From the NCBI RefSeq assembly GCF_001373415.1, contig NZ_CDSE01000030.1:1-64000 (forward strand): DNA of 64,000 nucleotides, in the 5' to 3' direction. Positions 7,541-17,867 of the stretch are shown here, piece by piece. The number at the start of each line of letters is the position of its first letter. The stretch's first letter is position 1. Both the position numbers and the translations under genes were made by a program. Under the pieces are notes generated by a model. The model did no database searches. It saw only the letters and a list, made by a program, of their open reading frames with translations, and had not been told where the DNA came from. Source of the DNA: Paenibacillus dakarensis (GTDB lineage: Bacteria > Bacillota > Bacilli > Paenibacillales > Paenibacillaceae).

Positions 7541-9385
7541 ATGTGCGGAATAACCGGATTTATACAATGGAACCGTGATTTAACCCAGGATTCTCAGCTG
7601 CTGGTCCGAATGACAGAGAGCATTGCACACCGTGGTCCTGACGGCTCAGGCACCTGGATATCCAATCCTTGTGCCTTTGGACACCGGAGACTAAGTGTAA
7701 TTGATCCAGAGAACGGCGCTCAGCCCATGATTATTCATCAGGAGGAAGACGTCTACGCCATTGTATATAATGGAGAGCTATATAATGCTGCAGATTTGAA
7801 AGAGGAATTGATCCAGAGAGGTCACCGATTCAGAACGAAGTGTGATACTGAAGTTCTCCTTGTCTCCTATATCGAATGGGGTCCGGACTGCCTGGATCGG
7901 CTGAATGGCATATTTGCATTTGCTATTTGGGACAGTGTAAAGGAGCAGGTGTTTTTAGCCAGGGACCGGGTCGGGGTAAAGCCTCTGTTCTATAGCTATT
8001 TGGATGGAACGCTCATCTTTGGCTCTGAACCTAAGGCGCTGCTTCAACATCCTAAGGTAGAGCCTGTAGTCGGACCGGAAGGCTTGGCAGAGGTGTTCAT
8101 CATCGGGCCCGCCCGAACTCCGGGACACGGGGTTTACCGGGATATTTCTGAACTAAAACCAGGGCATGCCATGTTATTTAATCGTGGAGGGCTTCGGACT
8201 TATACCTATTGGAAGCTTGAAAGCAGATTCCACGAGGATAATATTGAGCAAACTGCAGCCCATCTTCGGGAGCTGCTGTTCGATACTGTCGAAAGACAGT
8301 TAGTATCGGATGTTCCTGTCTGCTCTCTTTTGTCAGGAGGACTGGACTCGAGCGCTCTGTCGGCCATTGCTGTAAACTACTACCGGCAGACAGGGCAGGG
8401 TCAAATCCATACGTACTCCGTTGATTATGTAGATAACGACCGGCACTTTCAGTCTCATTCATTCCAGCCCGGGGCTGACGCTCCCTGGATCAAGCGAATG
8501 CATGAAGAGCTCGGAACCGAGCACCACTGGATTGAGTTTGATACCCCGGAGCTGGTTCGAGCCCTTGATTTAACCACACAAAAAAGAGATTTGCCAGGAA
8601 TGGCCGATGTTGACGGTTCTTTGCTTCTCTTTTGTGAGGAGATTAAAAAAGGAGCAACGGTAGCTATTTCGGGTGAAGCCGCGGATGAAATATTCGGCGG
8701 ATATCCGTGGTTCCACAGGGAAGAGATGCTGAATTCCGGAACATTCCCCTGGTCTGTCGCCCCGGGCATGCGTGCAGGGCTGCTCTCTTCTGAAATAAGA
8801 GAATGGATTTCTCCGCTTGAATATTTGGGTGACCGGTACAGTGATGCAGTCGCGGAAACTCCAATTCTGCAGGAAGAGAGCGACCAGCAAACGAAAATGA
8901 GAGTCATGTCCTATTTGAATATCACCCGCTTCATGCCTACATTGCTTGATCGGAAGGACCGAATGAGTATGGGCGTTGGACTTGAGGTTCGCGTTCCATA
9001 TACAGATCACCGTCTGATCGAATACGTTTGGAACATACCATGGAATATTAAAATGGCCGGAGGCCGAGAGAAGGGTATACTCCGAAAAGCACTTGAAGGT
9101 GTACTTCCGGATGATGTGCTGTATCGGAAAAAGAGTCCCTATCCAAAAACCCACAATCCAAACTACCTGGCAGCCGTAAAGCAGCAGCTGCTTTCCATTC
9201 TGGATGATTCCTCATCCCCTCTTATCCCGCTTGTGGATACCGTTAAAATCCGGGAGCTTGCTTCCTCTCCGGAGGCTTCCTCCAATCTGCCCTGGTTTGG
9301 TCAATTGATGTCGGGACCCCAATTGTTTGCATATTTGACTCAGGTGAATCATTGGCTGAAGGATTACAATGTAGCGATCCGCTGA
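7541..9385 (+). CDS. asnB: Asparagine synthase (glutamine-hydrolysing)
   Basis: Makes asparagine from aspartate, ATP and glutamine. The 614-residue protein starts MCGITGF, so Cys2 becomes the N-terminal nucleophile of the class II glutamine amidotransferase domain (about 1-210; HRGPDG and YNGELYN segments visible). The C-terminal synthetase domain carries the pyrophosphate loop SLLSGGLDSSALSA near residue 263 and SGEAADEIFGGYP near 378. AGAGAGG precedes the ATG. Length fits the AsnB/AsnO family. Monocistronic, with a terminator shared with rdgB. Paenibacillus often has several asnB paralogues, so a role in sporulation (AsnO-like) cannot be excluded. Confidence 0.93.
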   Translation: MCGITGFIQWNRDLTQDSQLLVRMTESIAHRGPDGSGTWISNPCAFGHRRLSVIDPENGAQPMIIHQEEDVYAIVYNGELYNAADLKEELIQRGHRFRTKCDTEVLLVSYIEWGPDCLDRLNGIFAFAIWDSVKEQVFLARDRVGVKPLFYSYLDGTLIFGSEPKALLQHPKVEPVVGPEGLAEVFIIGPARTPGHGVYRDISELKPGHAMLFNRGGLRTYTYWKLESRFHEDNIEQTAAHLRELLFDTVERQLVSDVPVCSLLSGGLDSSALSAIAVNYYRQTGQGQIHTYSVDYVDNDRHFQSHSFQPGADAPWIKRMHEELGTEHHWIEFDTPELVRALDLTTQKRDLPGMADVDGSLLLFCEEIKKGATVAISGEAADEIFGGYPWFHREEMLNSGTFPWSVAPGMRAGLLSSEIREWISPLEYLGDRYSDAVAETPILQEESDQQTKMRVMSYLNITRFMPTLLDRKDRMSMGVGLEVRVPYTDHRLIEYVWNIPWNIKMAGGREKGILRKALEGVLPDDVLYRKKSPYPKTHNPNYLAAVKQQLLSILDDSSSPLIPLVDTVKIRELASSPEASSNLPWFGQLMSGPQLFAYLTQVNHWLKDYNVAIR

Positions 9386-9423
9386 CAAGTACAGATATCC
9401 ATGGTCAAAAATCTCACTAAAAA

Positions 9424-9477
9424 AAGCAGGATATCTTCCACCATTCAATTATGAATGGCCAAAAGATATCCTGCTTC
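9424..9477. terminator. Long bidirectional terminator between asnB and rdgB
   Basis: AAGCAGGATATCTT pairs with AAGATATCCTGCTT; a second small stem (CCATTCA/TGAATGG) sits in the loop. A and T runs flank both sides. Confidence 0.8.
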
Positions 9478-9479
9478 TA

Positions 9480-10109
9480 TTAAGTCTCGGTCTGGAGCTT
9501 CTCCACCAGCTGGCGAAGGGCATCACCACGATGGCTGATCTCCTGTTTCTCTTCCAGTGTCAGATCCGCCATGGTCTTCTCCAAGTGAGGGAGATAGAAT
9601 AATGGATCGTATCCAAAGCCCTGATTCCCAGAGGGCTGGGATGTTATCCATCCGTCAACAGTCCCTTTTGTCTCGATATGCTGTCCCGTTGCCGGGTCAT
9701 ACAGAACGAGTACACAGACGAACTGTGCCGGACTCAGAAGAGGCTGCTCAGTATCCTCACCAAGCCTCAGCTTTGCGAGCTCTGCCAATAGCTTGAGGTT
9801 ATTATCGTGATCCTCGCCATGCTCCCCCGCATACCGCGCTGAATAAACACCAGGCTCTCCGTTTAGTGCCTCTACACACAGACCTGAATCATCCGCAAGG
9901 ACAGGCATACCAAGGGCGTCGCCGACAGTCTTGGCTTTTTTCATCGCATTCTCGGCAAAAGTCTTACCATCCTCCACAACATCCGGAAGTTCAGGATAAT
10001 CAAACATGCTTACAACGGTTTTTCCGAACGGCTCAAATGCATGGGAAAACTCCTTGAGCTTTCCTTTATTCCGGGTAGCGACAATAACAACATTACTTTG
10101 AAGGTTCAT
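9480..10109 (-). CDS. rdgB: XTP/dITP diphosphatase (HAM1/RdgB)
   Basis: Hydrolyses the aberrant nucleotides XTP, dITP and ITP to monophosphates and so keeps them out of DNA. Family motifs in order: N-terminal VIVATRNKGKLKEF, DDSGLCVEALNGEPGVYSARYAGE (substrate and Mg binding, about 73-96), the GFGYDPLFY motif near residue 165 and SHRGDALRQL near the end. 209 residues is a little over the usual 195-200. It follows rph with a 3-bp gap; the same neighbours (gerM-rph-ysnA) exist in Bacillus subtilis. Confidence 0.95.
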   Translation of the reverse strand: MNLQSNVVIVATRNKGKLKEFSHAFEPFGKTVVSMFDYPELPDVVEDGKTFAENAMKKAKTVGDALGMPVLADDSGLCVEALNGEPGVYSARYAGEHGEDHDNNLKLLAELAKLRLGEDTEQPLLSPAQFVCVLVLYDPATGQHIETKGTVDGWITSQPSGNQGFGYDPLFYLPHLEKTMADLTLEEKQEISHRGDALRQLVEKLQTET

Positions 10110-10112
10110 CGT

Positions 10113-10871
10113 TTACACTCCGCTTCTGGAATTAACGGTGCCAATCTTGGCCGCAATAGGTCCAAGAACCTCCTGCTGGCGGACAATCAGCTCACGAATT
10201 CCTTTTTCACCAAGCTCCAGGATCTCATCAAGCTCTTGACGTGAAAAAGGACTGTCCTCACCGGTACCTTGAACCTCAACAAATTTACCGCTGCCAGTCA
10301 TAACCAAATTCATATCCACTTTAGCCTTGGAATCTTCTTCATAATTCAAATCTAAAAGTGCCTGCCCTCCGGCCACTCCAACGCTTACCGATGCCAGATA
10401 ATCGGTAATGGGGAATACCGCCAGTTTATGCTGTTCAGCAATTTTATTCACTGCAAAAGCGAGTGCCACAAATGCACCCGTAATAGAGGTGGTCCGGGTA
10501 CCGCCGTCCGCTTGAACGACATCGCAGTCCAGCGTAATCGTGCGTTCACCCAGTGCATGCAGATTCACAACAGACCTTAGCGCTCTACCGATCAGCCGTT
10601 GAATTTCCATCGTCCGGCCGCTGAGTTTTCCCCGGTTCGCTTCCCGTTGATTACGAGACTGCGTTGCCCGCGGCAGCATGGAATATTCCGCTGTTACCCA
10701 GCCCTTTCCTTGTCCTTTCAGAAATGGGGGAACTTTCTCGTCTACGGTAGCTGTGATCAGCACCTTCGTTTCTCCCATTTCGATGTACACGGAGCCTTCC
10801 GCATATTTATTCACATGGGTCGATAAATTCATCGGGCGAAGCTCGTGGCTCTTGCGTCCGTTAGATCTCAT
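10113..10871 (-). CDS. rph: Ribonuclease PH
   Basis: A phosphorolytic 3'-to-5' exoribonuclease that trims tRNA 3' ends. The 252-residue protein shows RSNGR at the N-terminus, [37 protein letters not shown] active-site region (about 60-92), [23 protein letters not shown] (about 118-140) and the C-terminal conserved [14 protein letters not shown]. It is transcribed after gerM and immediately before rdgB. Confidence 0.96.
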   Translation of the reverse strand: MRSNGRKSHELRPMNLSTHVNKYAEGSVYIEMGETKVLITATVDEKVPPFLKGQGKGWVTAEYSMLPRATQSRNQREANRGKLSGRTMEIQRLIGRALRSVVNLHALGERTITLDCDVVQADGGTRTTSITGAFVALAFAVNKIAEQHKLAVFPITDYLASVSVGVAGGQALLDLNYEEDSKAKVDMNLVMTGSGKFVEVQGTGEDSPFSRQELDEILELGEKGIRELIVRQQEVLGPIAAKIGTVNSRSGV

Positions 10872-10965
10872 GTTTTCTGCCTCCTACTTCTTATCGCGTC
10901 CTGTTTAGCAACCCCTATTCTACCAAAGTACAGGCATAAAAGCACCCTTCCGGATACGCCTTCAC

Positions 10966-12021
10966 TTATATAGGAATCTCATTAATATGCTCTGGTCTGC
11001 TGACAGGTTCGCTGTAATTACGACCGTCATCTCCCTTAACTTCAGCCAGGTCATTCATATGGATCTTTACTTTAGCGTTGTTGGAATTCTCAGAAACCGT
11101 AAGAACAACAGCCTGCAGCATTTCTGAAGGTATTTCGTCTCCTTGCTCAAACATGCTTTCATTTAAGGAAACCGTAAGTGACCCGTCTTCATTCTTTTTA
11201 ATCTCCGCCACAGATGTTTCGCTTGTCATAACCTGCTCTAGCCCGTCCCCGTGCTGCGGTCCTCGGATCAGTTCGTGCAGTGCTGCAGTCACTGTATCTT
11301 GGCCGGAGGCTACCAGCCGTGTTACCGGAACATAATATTGAATACCTGACGGCGATAGACCCGAGAAATAAACCGTTACTGGGGATGACTGAGAATACTG
11401 GGTATCATCGGCTTTTTGCAGATTGATTCCCATCGTACGGGATAACGGACGATCCAGCGGAGTATGATTAACAGGCATTTCATTTAATTTGGCGCCTTCC
11501 ACCCACAACTGTACCTTATCAATATCCTCGTGCCCTGTCAGAGTCCATGTAAGAGCCTCTAAGATTTTTCGTTCATCCTGTTCTTTATATTCACTAAAGG
11601 ATTTATTAAACTCTACAGCAGCAAGCTTGTTCTCCTTATCAACGGTTACTTGCTTGATCTCCGTTCCAGCTGGCAGCACACCCCAGAAGCCGACAGGGAT
11701 ATAACCGGAATATGAGCCGCCTTCAATCATCACTTCCAGTGCACTTACAACAGGGTCTTTTCCTTCAACTTGGGGAATACCAAGTGTAACAGGTGCGAGC
11801 TTTCCATTCTGATCAGATAAGTATACCGTAGTCTGCAAGCCAATCTGCCCTTGCAATGATTTGCCTGCAGCCGTATTAAGCATCTGGTTCTCCACTTGAG
11901 CCGGCGGCGGATCAATGGCTTTTGACTCTTTCCCGCCCAAAGGGCCGCAGCCGGACAACATGATCGGAACAGCCAGAAGTCCGGCAGCAGAAATCCCGCG
12001 AATATTTCGTTTACGTGTCAT
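10966..12021 (-). CDS. gerM: GerMN-domain lipoprotein (GerM-like)
   Basis: A 351-residue lipoprotein: signal peptide with lipobox LSGC (Cys25), then two GerMN domains (about 60-190 and 205-330). The repeated layout ..VSALEVMIEGG / VTAALHELIRGP..., then VEFNKSF and VSLNESMF, is characteristic. In Bacillus subtilis GerM is made in the mother cell and is needed for sporulation and germination, anchored at the forespore-facing membranes. Upstream of rph and rdgB as in Bacillus, which supports the name. Confidence 0.9.
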   Translation of the reverse strand: MTRKRNIRGISAAGLLAVPIMLSGCGPLGGKESKAIDPPPAQVENQMLNTAAGKSLQGQIGLQTTVYLSDQNGKLAPVTLGIPQVEGKDPVVSALEVMIEGGSYSGYIPVGFWGVLPAGTEIKQVTVDKENKLAAVEFNKSFSEYKEQDERKILEALTWTLTGHEDIDKVQLWVEGAKLNEMPVNHTPLDRPLSRTMGINLQKADDTQYSQSSPVTVYFSGLSPSGIQYYVPVTRLVASGQDTVTAALHELIRGPQHGDGLEQVMTSETSVAEIKKNEDGSLTVSLNESMFEQGDEIPSEMLQAVVLTVSENSNNAKVKIHMNDLAEVKGDDGRNYSEPVSRPEHINEIPI

Positions 12022-12182
12022 TGAATTGTTCCTCCCTACATTTTGTACAGGTTGTACTCTTATGTATACGGGCTCTTTTCCAAAACATGCCCCTTCTTTT
12101 ACGATTTCTGGACAAAGCCCTTATGAAAAAAGTACAATCTATATGTAGGGCATTACAACAACTAAGAAAACGGGGTGAGATC

Positions 12183-12740
12183 ATGGCTGACGCAAATATA
12201 CCTTACAGCCTGAACAGTAAGCATGTCGCAGAAGCGACTAGAAGTCTGCTCCACGAACGCGGAGTTACACTGGCGGAGATTGCCGAACTGGTTATGATCC
12301 TCCAGAAGAAATACTACCCGAACCTTACCATGGAAGAATGTCTTGAAAATGTTGATGCAGTACTTAGCAAGCGGGAGGTCCAGAATGCTGTTCTAACAGG
12401 CATACAGCTGGACAAGCTTGCAGAAGAAGGCAATCTCCTCTCGCCGCTTCAGGAAATGCTCGCCAATGATGAAGGGTTATACGGTGTAGATGAAATCCTC
12501 GCATTCTCTATCGTCAACGTTTATGGCAGCATCGGATTTACGAACTATGGCTATATTGATAAGCTGAAGCCCGGTGTATTGGAGCGGTTGAACGACAAGT
12601 CCAGCGGTGTTATCAATACATTCCTCGACGATATCGTGGGAGCAGTCGCGGCTGCAGCAAGCAGCAGAATAGCTCATCGAAAGCAAGCAGATCTGGAAAT
12701 TGAAGTAACCGGAACAACAGAAGAAGATAAAAACTTATAA
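12183..12740 (+). CDS. Phosphatidylglycerophosphatase A family protein
   Basis: A 185-residue member of the PgpA/YutG family (ILAFSIVNVYGSIGFTNYGYIDKLKPG and VINTFLDDIVGAVAAAASSRIAHR are the recognisable blocks). Family members dephosphorylate phosphatidylglycerophosphate; in Bacillus the closest homologue is YutG. The frame is open upstream to 12015, but CGGGGTGAG directly before the ATG at 12183 decides the start and avoids overlap with gerM. The segment GITLAEI-like near residue 26 (GVTLAEIAELVMILQKKY) is typical of the soluble YutG branch. Confidence 0.82.
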   Translation: MADANIPYSLNSKHVAEATRSLLHERGVTLAEIAELVMILQKKYYPNLTMEECLENVDAVLSKREVQNAVLTGIQLDKLAEEGNLLSPLQEMLANDEGLYGVDEILAFSIVNVYGSIGFTNYGYIDKLKPGVLERLNDKSSGVINTFLDDIVGAVAAAASSRIAHRKQADLEIEVTGTTEEDKNL

Positions 12741-12747
12741 AGCAATA

Positions 12748-12779
12748 TAAAAAACACCCCATTCAAATGGGGTGTTTTT
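12748..12779. terminator. Bidirectional terminator between pgpA-like gene and glgP
   Basis: AAAAACACCCCATT / AATGGGGTGTTTTT with a 3-4 base loop. Confidence 0.85.
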
Positions 12780-12780
12780 A

Positions 12781-15234
12781 TTATTTTCGTATATGCAGTG
12801 AAGAACGCACCGGGCGAATATCCCAGATATCTGTCGCGTAGCGATTGATGGTACAGTCACTGGAGAAATTACCGGAATGGGCGATATTCTCAATTGATTT
12901 GGATACCCATTCCTGCGGTTTCAAGTATACCTGATCAATAGAGGCGTGCGTTCTGGTATAACTATCAAAATCCCGGAGCACAAAAAATTCATCGTTATGT
13001 TCCATGATGGATTGATAGATCATCCCGAACTCCCTTTCATGACAGCAAAACGGACCAGGAGAAACCAATTGATCGATAACGCGCTTAATCCGCGGGTCCT
13101 GCTTATATACTTCTCGAGCCAGATACCCGCCGTACTGATAGTAATTCAGCACCTCTTCCGCGCGCAAGCCAAACAGGAACATGTTGTCGTCACCAAGCAT
13201 CTCATGCATTTCCACATTCGCTCCGTCCAGCGTACCGATCGTAAGCGCACCGTTCATCATAAATTTCATGTTACCTGTTCCTGAAGCTTCCTTGCCTGCT
13301 GTAGAGATCTGCTCGCTGACATTCGCAGCCGGAATAATCTTCTCTGCCAGAGACACCGAATAGTTCTCCAGAAACAATACCTTTAGCTTGCTGCTTACCT
13401 GCGGATCATTGTTCACAACGTTTGCAACTACATTAATCAGCTTGATAATACTTTTCGCCAAATAATACCCTGGAGCTGCCTTTGCACCGAATATGAATGT
13501 CCGCGGAATTCGATCTGCCTCTGGATGATCCTTGATCTCATTGTATAGATGCATGACATGCAGGATATTCATGAGCTGTCTTTTGTACCCGTGAAGCCGC
13601 TTCACTTGAACATCAAAGATCGAATCGGGATCAACTGAAATCCCCTGCTTCTCTTTAATATAAGCCGCCAATCGCAGCTTGTTGCCGCGCTTGATATTCA
13701 TGATCTTGTCTTGAAACGCCGGATCATCCTTGAAGGTCTTCAGCCCAAGCAGTTGATGCGGATGCTTGATCCAGTCCGTTCCAATCGCTTCGCAGATCGC
13801 TTCGCTGAGCTCCGGGTTGGCATGCATCAGCCACCGCCGATGAGTGATTCCGTTTGTCTTGTTGTTGAACCGTTCCGGAAACAGTTCATAGAACGGCTTC
13901 ATTACATTCGTCTTCAGCAGTTCGGTATGGATTTTGGCCACTCCGTTCACACTGTAGCTTCCGACAATCGCCAGATGAGCCATCTTCAATTGTCCGCTCT
14001 CAATAATAGCCACCTGTGAAACGAGATCCTGCCGGTCTGGAAAACGTTTCAGCAGCATACCACAGAAGCGCTTGTTAATCTCTTCAATGATCATATACAC
14101 TCTTGGCAAAAGATCACGAACCATTTTAACCGGCCACTTCTCAAGCGCTTCGCTCAGCAAGGTATGGTTCGTATAGGATACAGTACGGGTCGTCAGTTCC
14201 CATGCCTCATCCCAGCCAAATCCTTTGTCATCGATCAGAATTCGCATTAGCTCCGGGATAACGAGTGTAGGATGCGTATCATTAATATGAATAGCTACTT
14301 TCTCAGGCAGTTCACTGTACGGAAGCTTTAGCTTCTCAAATGTACGCAGCACACTTTGTAATCCGGCGGAACATAAGAAGTACTGCTGTTTCAGTCTCAG
14401 CAGCTTGCCCTCATATCCCGAGTCATCCGGGTACAGGAATTCAGAGATTGATTCAACTGAGCGGTTATAATTCAAAAAGTTATAATAATTATTCTGTACT
14501 TCTACTTTAATTCTGGACGGGTCCATGGCAGATTCAGCACTCCATAACCGAAGCGTATTCACATGAGAATCGCCATAGCCGATGATCGGCACATCATAAG
14601 GGACAGCCCATATCTTCTCGTAATTGACCGTTTTGAAGATCGTTCTTCCGTTCTCCTCCGATACCTCGACATTTCCCCAGAAGCGAACCTCAACTCTTTT
14701 ATCAGCCCGTCTCTCTTCCCAGACATATTCCTTCTGAAGCCAATCATCCGGAAGCTCTACCTGATGTCCATTGATAATCTTCTGCTCGAACAGACCATAC
14801 TTATACCGGATCCCACAGCCATGGCCCGCATATCCCAGTGAAGCGAGAGAGTCCAGAAAACATGCAGCCAGGCGTCCTAATCCTCCATTCCCAAGACCAG
14901 CGTCCGGCTCTTGTTCTTCAATATCCTCCAGATTCCAGCCCATTTCCTGCAGTCCTTCACGAACCGTCTTAAGCATACCCAAATTCAAGAGATTATTACC
15001 CAGCAGCCGGCCGATCAGGAACTCCATCGAAAAATAGTATACCTGCTTCTCTTTCTGTTCCTTATAAGAGAAATTAGTGTTAGCCCACTCCCGGCCGATG
15101 TATTCACGAATAAGAGAGCCCAGGATTTTGTAAATATCTTCAGCTGTAGCCTCTTCAACACTTATTCCTAACCGACTGACCAATTGTTCCTTGAATGTAA
15201 ATTTAAATAACTCCTTATTGTAGAACAAAAGCAA
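12781..15234 (-). CDS. glgP: Glycogen phosphorylase
   Basis: Releases glucose-1-phosphate from glycogen; pyridoxal-phosphate enzyme of family GT35. The 817-residue protein carries EQEPDAGLGNGGLGRLAACFLDS-type substrate region (near 109-130), NDTHPTLVIPELMRIL, and the PLP site region EASGTGNMKFMMNGALTIGTLDGANVEM (about 648-675, Lys in GTGNMK). The start codon is TTG, with GGGAGG three bases upstream, a rather short spacing; no ATG is available nearby. Last gene of a glgC-glgD-glgP run; it starts 20 bp after glgD. Confidence 0.95.
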   Translation of the reverse strand: MLLFYNKELFKFTFKEQLVSRLGISVEEATAEDIYKILGSLIREYIGREWANTNFSYKEQKEKQVYYFSMEFLIGRLLGNNLLNLGMLKTVREGLQEMGWNLEDIEEQEPDAGLGNGGLGRLAACFLDSLASLGYAGHGCGIRYKYGLFEQKIINGHQVELPDDWLQKEYVWEERRADKRVEVRFWGNVEVSEENGRTIFKTVNYEKIWAVPYDVPIIGYGDSHVNTLRLWSAESAMDPSRIKVEVQNNYYNFLNYNRSVESISEFLYPDDSGYEGKLLRLKQQYFLCSAGLQSVLRTFEKLKLPYSELPEKVAIHINDTHPTLVIPELMRILIDDKGFGWDEAWELTTRTVSYTNHTLLSEALEKWPVKMVRDLLPRVYMIIEEINKRFCGMLLKRFPDRQDLVSQVAIIESGQLKMAHLAIVGSYSVNGVAKIHTELLKTNVMKPFYELFPERFNNKTNGITHRRWLMHANPELSEAICEAIGTDWIKHPHQLLGLKTFKDDPAFQDKIMNIKRGNKLRLAAYIKEKQGISVDPDSIFDVQVKRLHGYKRQLMNILHVMHLYNEIKDHPEADRIPRTFIFGAKAAPGYYLAKSIIKLINVVANVVNNDPQVSSKLKVLFLENYSVSLAEKIIPAANVSEQISTAGKEASGTGNMKFMMNGALTIGTLDGANVEMHEMLGDDNMFLFGLRAEEVLNYYQYGGYLAREVYKQDPRIKRVIDQLVSPGPFCCHEREFGMIYQSIMEHNDEFFVLRDFDSYTRTHASIDQVYLKPQEWVSKSIENIAHSGNFSSDCTINRYATDIWDIRPVRSSLHIRK

Positions 15235-15254
15235 TGTCCTCCCGATTCAAAAGA

Positions 15255-16367
15255 TTAAATAACAGTGTCTTTAGCAACAACAAACGGTTTCTTTACGTCG
15301 CCCTTCAGCTTGCGGCCGCTAGAGATGGTTACATCTTTATCTAAAATGACATTTTCAAGCACAACATTCTCTTCGATCACGCATTTTTGCATAATGATCG
15401 AGTTGAGAACCCTGGCACCCTCTTTGACCTGCACGCCGCGGAACAAGATGCTGTTCTCGACAGCCCCGCCAATCTGACATCCGTTCGCCACTAAAGAATT
15501 GCTTACTTCCGCTGTCTCAAGATACTTGGCTGGAACCTCATACTTAATCTTCGTGTTGACTTGTTGTTCACGGAACAGTGAGTGATACTTCTCGGGATTA
15601 AGTAAATCTAGACTGTTGCGATAGTAACTCTCAATTGAATTGATAACAGCATGATAGCCTTTGTATTCGTAGCCTGCGATTTTCAGTCTGTGCTGATTTT
15701 TCTGGATTGCATCCCGGAAGAAATGGCTCTCTTCATGGGCGATGCACTGGTTTACCATTTGGAGGAACCTTTCCTTCCCCATTATAAACATATCCATGTA
15801 AATATGGGTATGGTCGCGTTCGTGATGTATATCCGTAACCCAGCCGCCCTCATCTACATCTATACGTGTGCACGGCTGATGCTCGGGCTTCAGCTGATCA
15901 ACCTTTGTGTAGATTAAGGTTATGTCTGCTCCCTGCTCCAAGTGGTATTTATAGACCTTAGTAAAATCAACATTGCTTAAATGCTGACTCCCGGTGTATA
16001 CGATATACTCAGCTGATCCTCTTTCGAAAAAATCCTGATTATTATAGATATGCTGAAGTTCCCCGGCGGAAACATCCGATGGGTCATTCCAGTCCGGAGG
16101 AAGAATGAACAACCCGCCTCTTTTTCGGTCCAAATCCCATGGACGGCCTTCACCAAGATGGTCCATCAAGGAACGGTATTTACGCCGGACAAACAGAGCG
16201 ATATCCGGTATGCCTGCATTCATCATATTCGACATTACAAAGTCAATTAACCGATATCTGCCTGCAAATGGTACTGCTGCACCACACCGGAAATACGTCA
16301 GCTCATTCAATACATCAAGTTCATGATCCAGATTAATAACTCCCATGAGTTTCTTCATAAAACGCAC
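15255..16367 (-). CDS. glgD: Glucose-1-phosphate adenylyltransferase, GlgD subunit
   Basis: The regulatory partner of GlgC in ADP-glucose synthesis. 370 residues: nucleotidyltransferase-like fold (about 1-250) followed by a left-handed beta-helix of hexapeptide repeats (VSNSLVANGCQIGGAVENSILFRGVQV..). The usual GlgC N-terminal GGxGxRL loop is absent (LINLDHELDVLNELTYFRCGAAVPFAGRYRLIDF), as known for GlgD, so it is probably not catalytic alone. Located 11 bp after glgC. Confidence 0.95.
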   Translation of the reverse strand: MRFMKKLMGVINLDHELDVLNELTYFRCGAAVPFAGRYRLIDFVMSNMMNAGIPDIALFVRRKYRSLMDHLGEGRPWDLDRKRGGLFILPPDWNDPSDVSAGELQHIYNNQDFFERGSAEYIVYTGSQHLSNVDFTKVYKYHLEQGADITLIYTKVDQLKPEHQPCTRIDVDEGGWVTDIHHERDHTHIYMDMFIMGKERFLQMVNQCIAHEESHFFRDAIQKNQHRLKIAGYEYKGYHAVINSIESYYRNSLDLLNPEKYHSLFREQQVNTKIKYEVPAKYLETAEVSNSLVANGCQIGGAVENSILFRGVQVKEGARVLNSIIMQKCVIEENVVLENVILDKDVTISSGRKLKGDVKKPFVVAKDTVI

Positions 16368-16378
16368 CGCCCTTTTTC

Positions 16379-17554
16379 TTAAATAATAGGAGCTGAAGAG
16401 GATATCTTGAATTTCGATGCGCTATCACAGTCGTTCGAAATCAATTGTATCTCGCTGTTAGGATCCTGATCGTTGCCAATCACGGTCCCATCTTCAATAA
16501 TCATGTCCTCCATAACTATAGCGCGGTGAATCCGTACATTGCGCCCGATTTTCACCTCAGGCATGATCACCGAATCTGTAATCTTACTGCCTTCTCCTAC
16601 TTCAACACCGTAAAACAGGACCGAATGGCTCACTTCGCCATGAACAGAGCAGCCTTCGTTGATCATGCAATTGTGTACCTTTGCACCCGGTGCAATATAT
16701 TCAGCAGGCTGATTCGGGTTTCTGGTGAAGATACGCCAGGACGGATCATTTAAATTCAGCTTTGGATTCTCAGATAGCAGATCCATATTCGCCTCCCACA
16801 GGCTGACAACCGTACCAACATCTTTCCAATATCCTTGGAACGGATAAGCATACAGGGTCTTTCCCTCGGAAAGCATAAGTGGAATAATATCCTTGCCGAA
16901 ATCATGGCTCGTATCCGGATTTTTCACATTTTGAAGCAAATATTTTTTTAGCATATCCCATTTGAATAAATACACGCCCATAGAAGCCAGGGTGCTCTTC
17001 GGATGTGCCGGTTTCTCTTCAAACTCATAGATTTTAAGCTTCTCATCTGTGTTTAAAATTCCGAAACGCGTCGCTTCCTCCATGGTTACATTGATGACTG
17101 AAATGGTACAATCAGCGTTTTTTTCCTTATGGTATTCCAGCATTCGTTCATAATCCATCTTGTAAATATGGTCGCCTGATAAGATCAGCACATGCTCAGG
17201 ATCATACTGTTCAATAAATTTCAGATTCCGGTATATCGCATCAGCTGTCCCCCGGTACCAGCTTGTTCCGTCCTCTCGCTCATATGGCGGTAAGACATAC
17301 ACGCCTCCGTTTCTTCGATCCATATCCCAGTCGCTTCCGACTCCAATATAGGAGTGCAGTACAAGTGGTTCATATTGTGTCAGCACGCCGACCGTATCAA
17401 TGCCTGAATTGGAGCAGTTGCTAAGTGGAAAATCAATAATCCGATATGTACCTCCAAAATAAACCGCAGGCTTTGCAAGCGTCTTTGTCAGATCTTTAAG
17501 ACGTTTACCCTGGCCACCGGCAAGCAGCATCGCCACAACCTCTTTTCTCTTCAT
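16379..17554 (-). CDS. glgC: Glucose-1-phosphate adenylyltransferase, GlgC subunit
   Basis: Forms ADP-glucose from ATP and glucose-1-phosphate, the first committed step of glycogen synthesis. Nucleotide loop [41 protein letters not shown], catalytic-region [19 protein letters not shown], then hexapeptide-repeat beta helix. The frame also offers a TTG two codons earlier, but GGAGG is 8 bases before the ATG at 17554, which is preferred (391 residues). First gene of glgC-glgD-glgP; glycogen synthase (glgA) and branching enzyme (glgB) are not here. Confidence 0.96.
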   Translation of the reverse strand: MKRKEVVAMLLAGGQGKRLKDLTKTLAKPAVYFGGTYRIIDFPLSNCSNSGIDTVGVLTQYEPLVLHSYIGVGSDWDMDRRNGGVYVLPPYEREDGTSWYRGTADAIYRNLKFIEQYDPEHVLILSGDHIYKMDYERMLEYHKEKNADCTISVINVTMEEATRFGILNTDEKLKIYEFEEKPAHPKSTLASMGVYLFKWDMLKKYLLQNVKNPDTSHDFGKDIIPLMLSEGKTLYAYPFQGYWKDVGTVVSLWEANMDLLSENPKLNLNDPSWRIFTRNPNQPAEYIAPGAKVHNCMINEGCSVHGEVSHSVLFYGVEVGEGSKITDSVIMPEVKIGRNVRIHRAIVMEDMIIEDGTVIGNDQDPNSEIQLISNDCDSASKFKISSSAPII

Positions 17555-17867
17555 CGGCAAATCCTCCTTTTCTCATAGTAAGGATAAGACAGCTCATCCT
17601 TAAACCATGCGAATATACCCAATTGAGATGGATCAGCGGATGTCATGGCAAAGATGCGTCTCATCAAAAAAAGGGTAAATGCACACTTCTACTATTTATA
17701 TTTAAACGGGAAATTTACTACATAATCCTGAAGGAGAAAATTGGTGTAAGCCGTCGATGAAAATGGAGGGGATTGTAAAAAATATAAGATGATGGCTGGA
17801 TCTGCCCCCAGGCTCCATTTCTGTAAGACGGGAGCCTGAAAAACAGAAGGGTATGTAAGAAGAGAAT
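17555..17867. other. Intergenic region of about 310 bp
   Basis: It should hold the glgC promoter (minus strand), but I cannot point to clear elements. An imperfect inverted repeat (AGGCTCC / GGAGCCT, about 17810-17840) lies after the MBL gene but has no good T run. Confidence 0.4.

Noticed and set aside
8570..9154. 194-codon ORF opposite asnB
   Set aside because: Fully inside asnB on the other strand; asnB has clear catalytic motifs over the same region.
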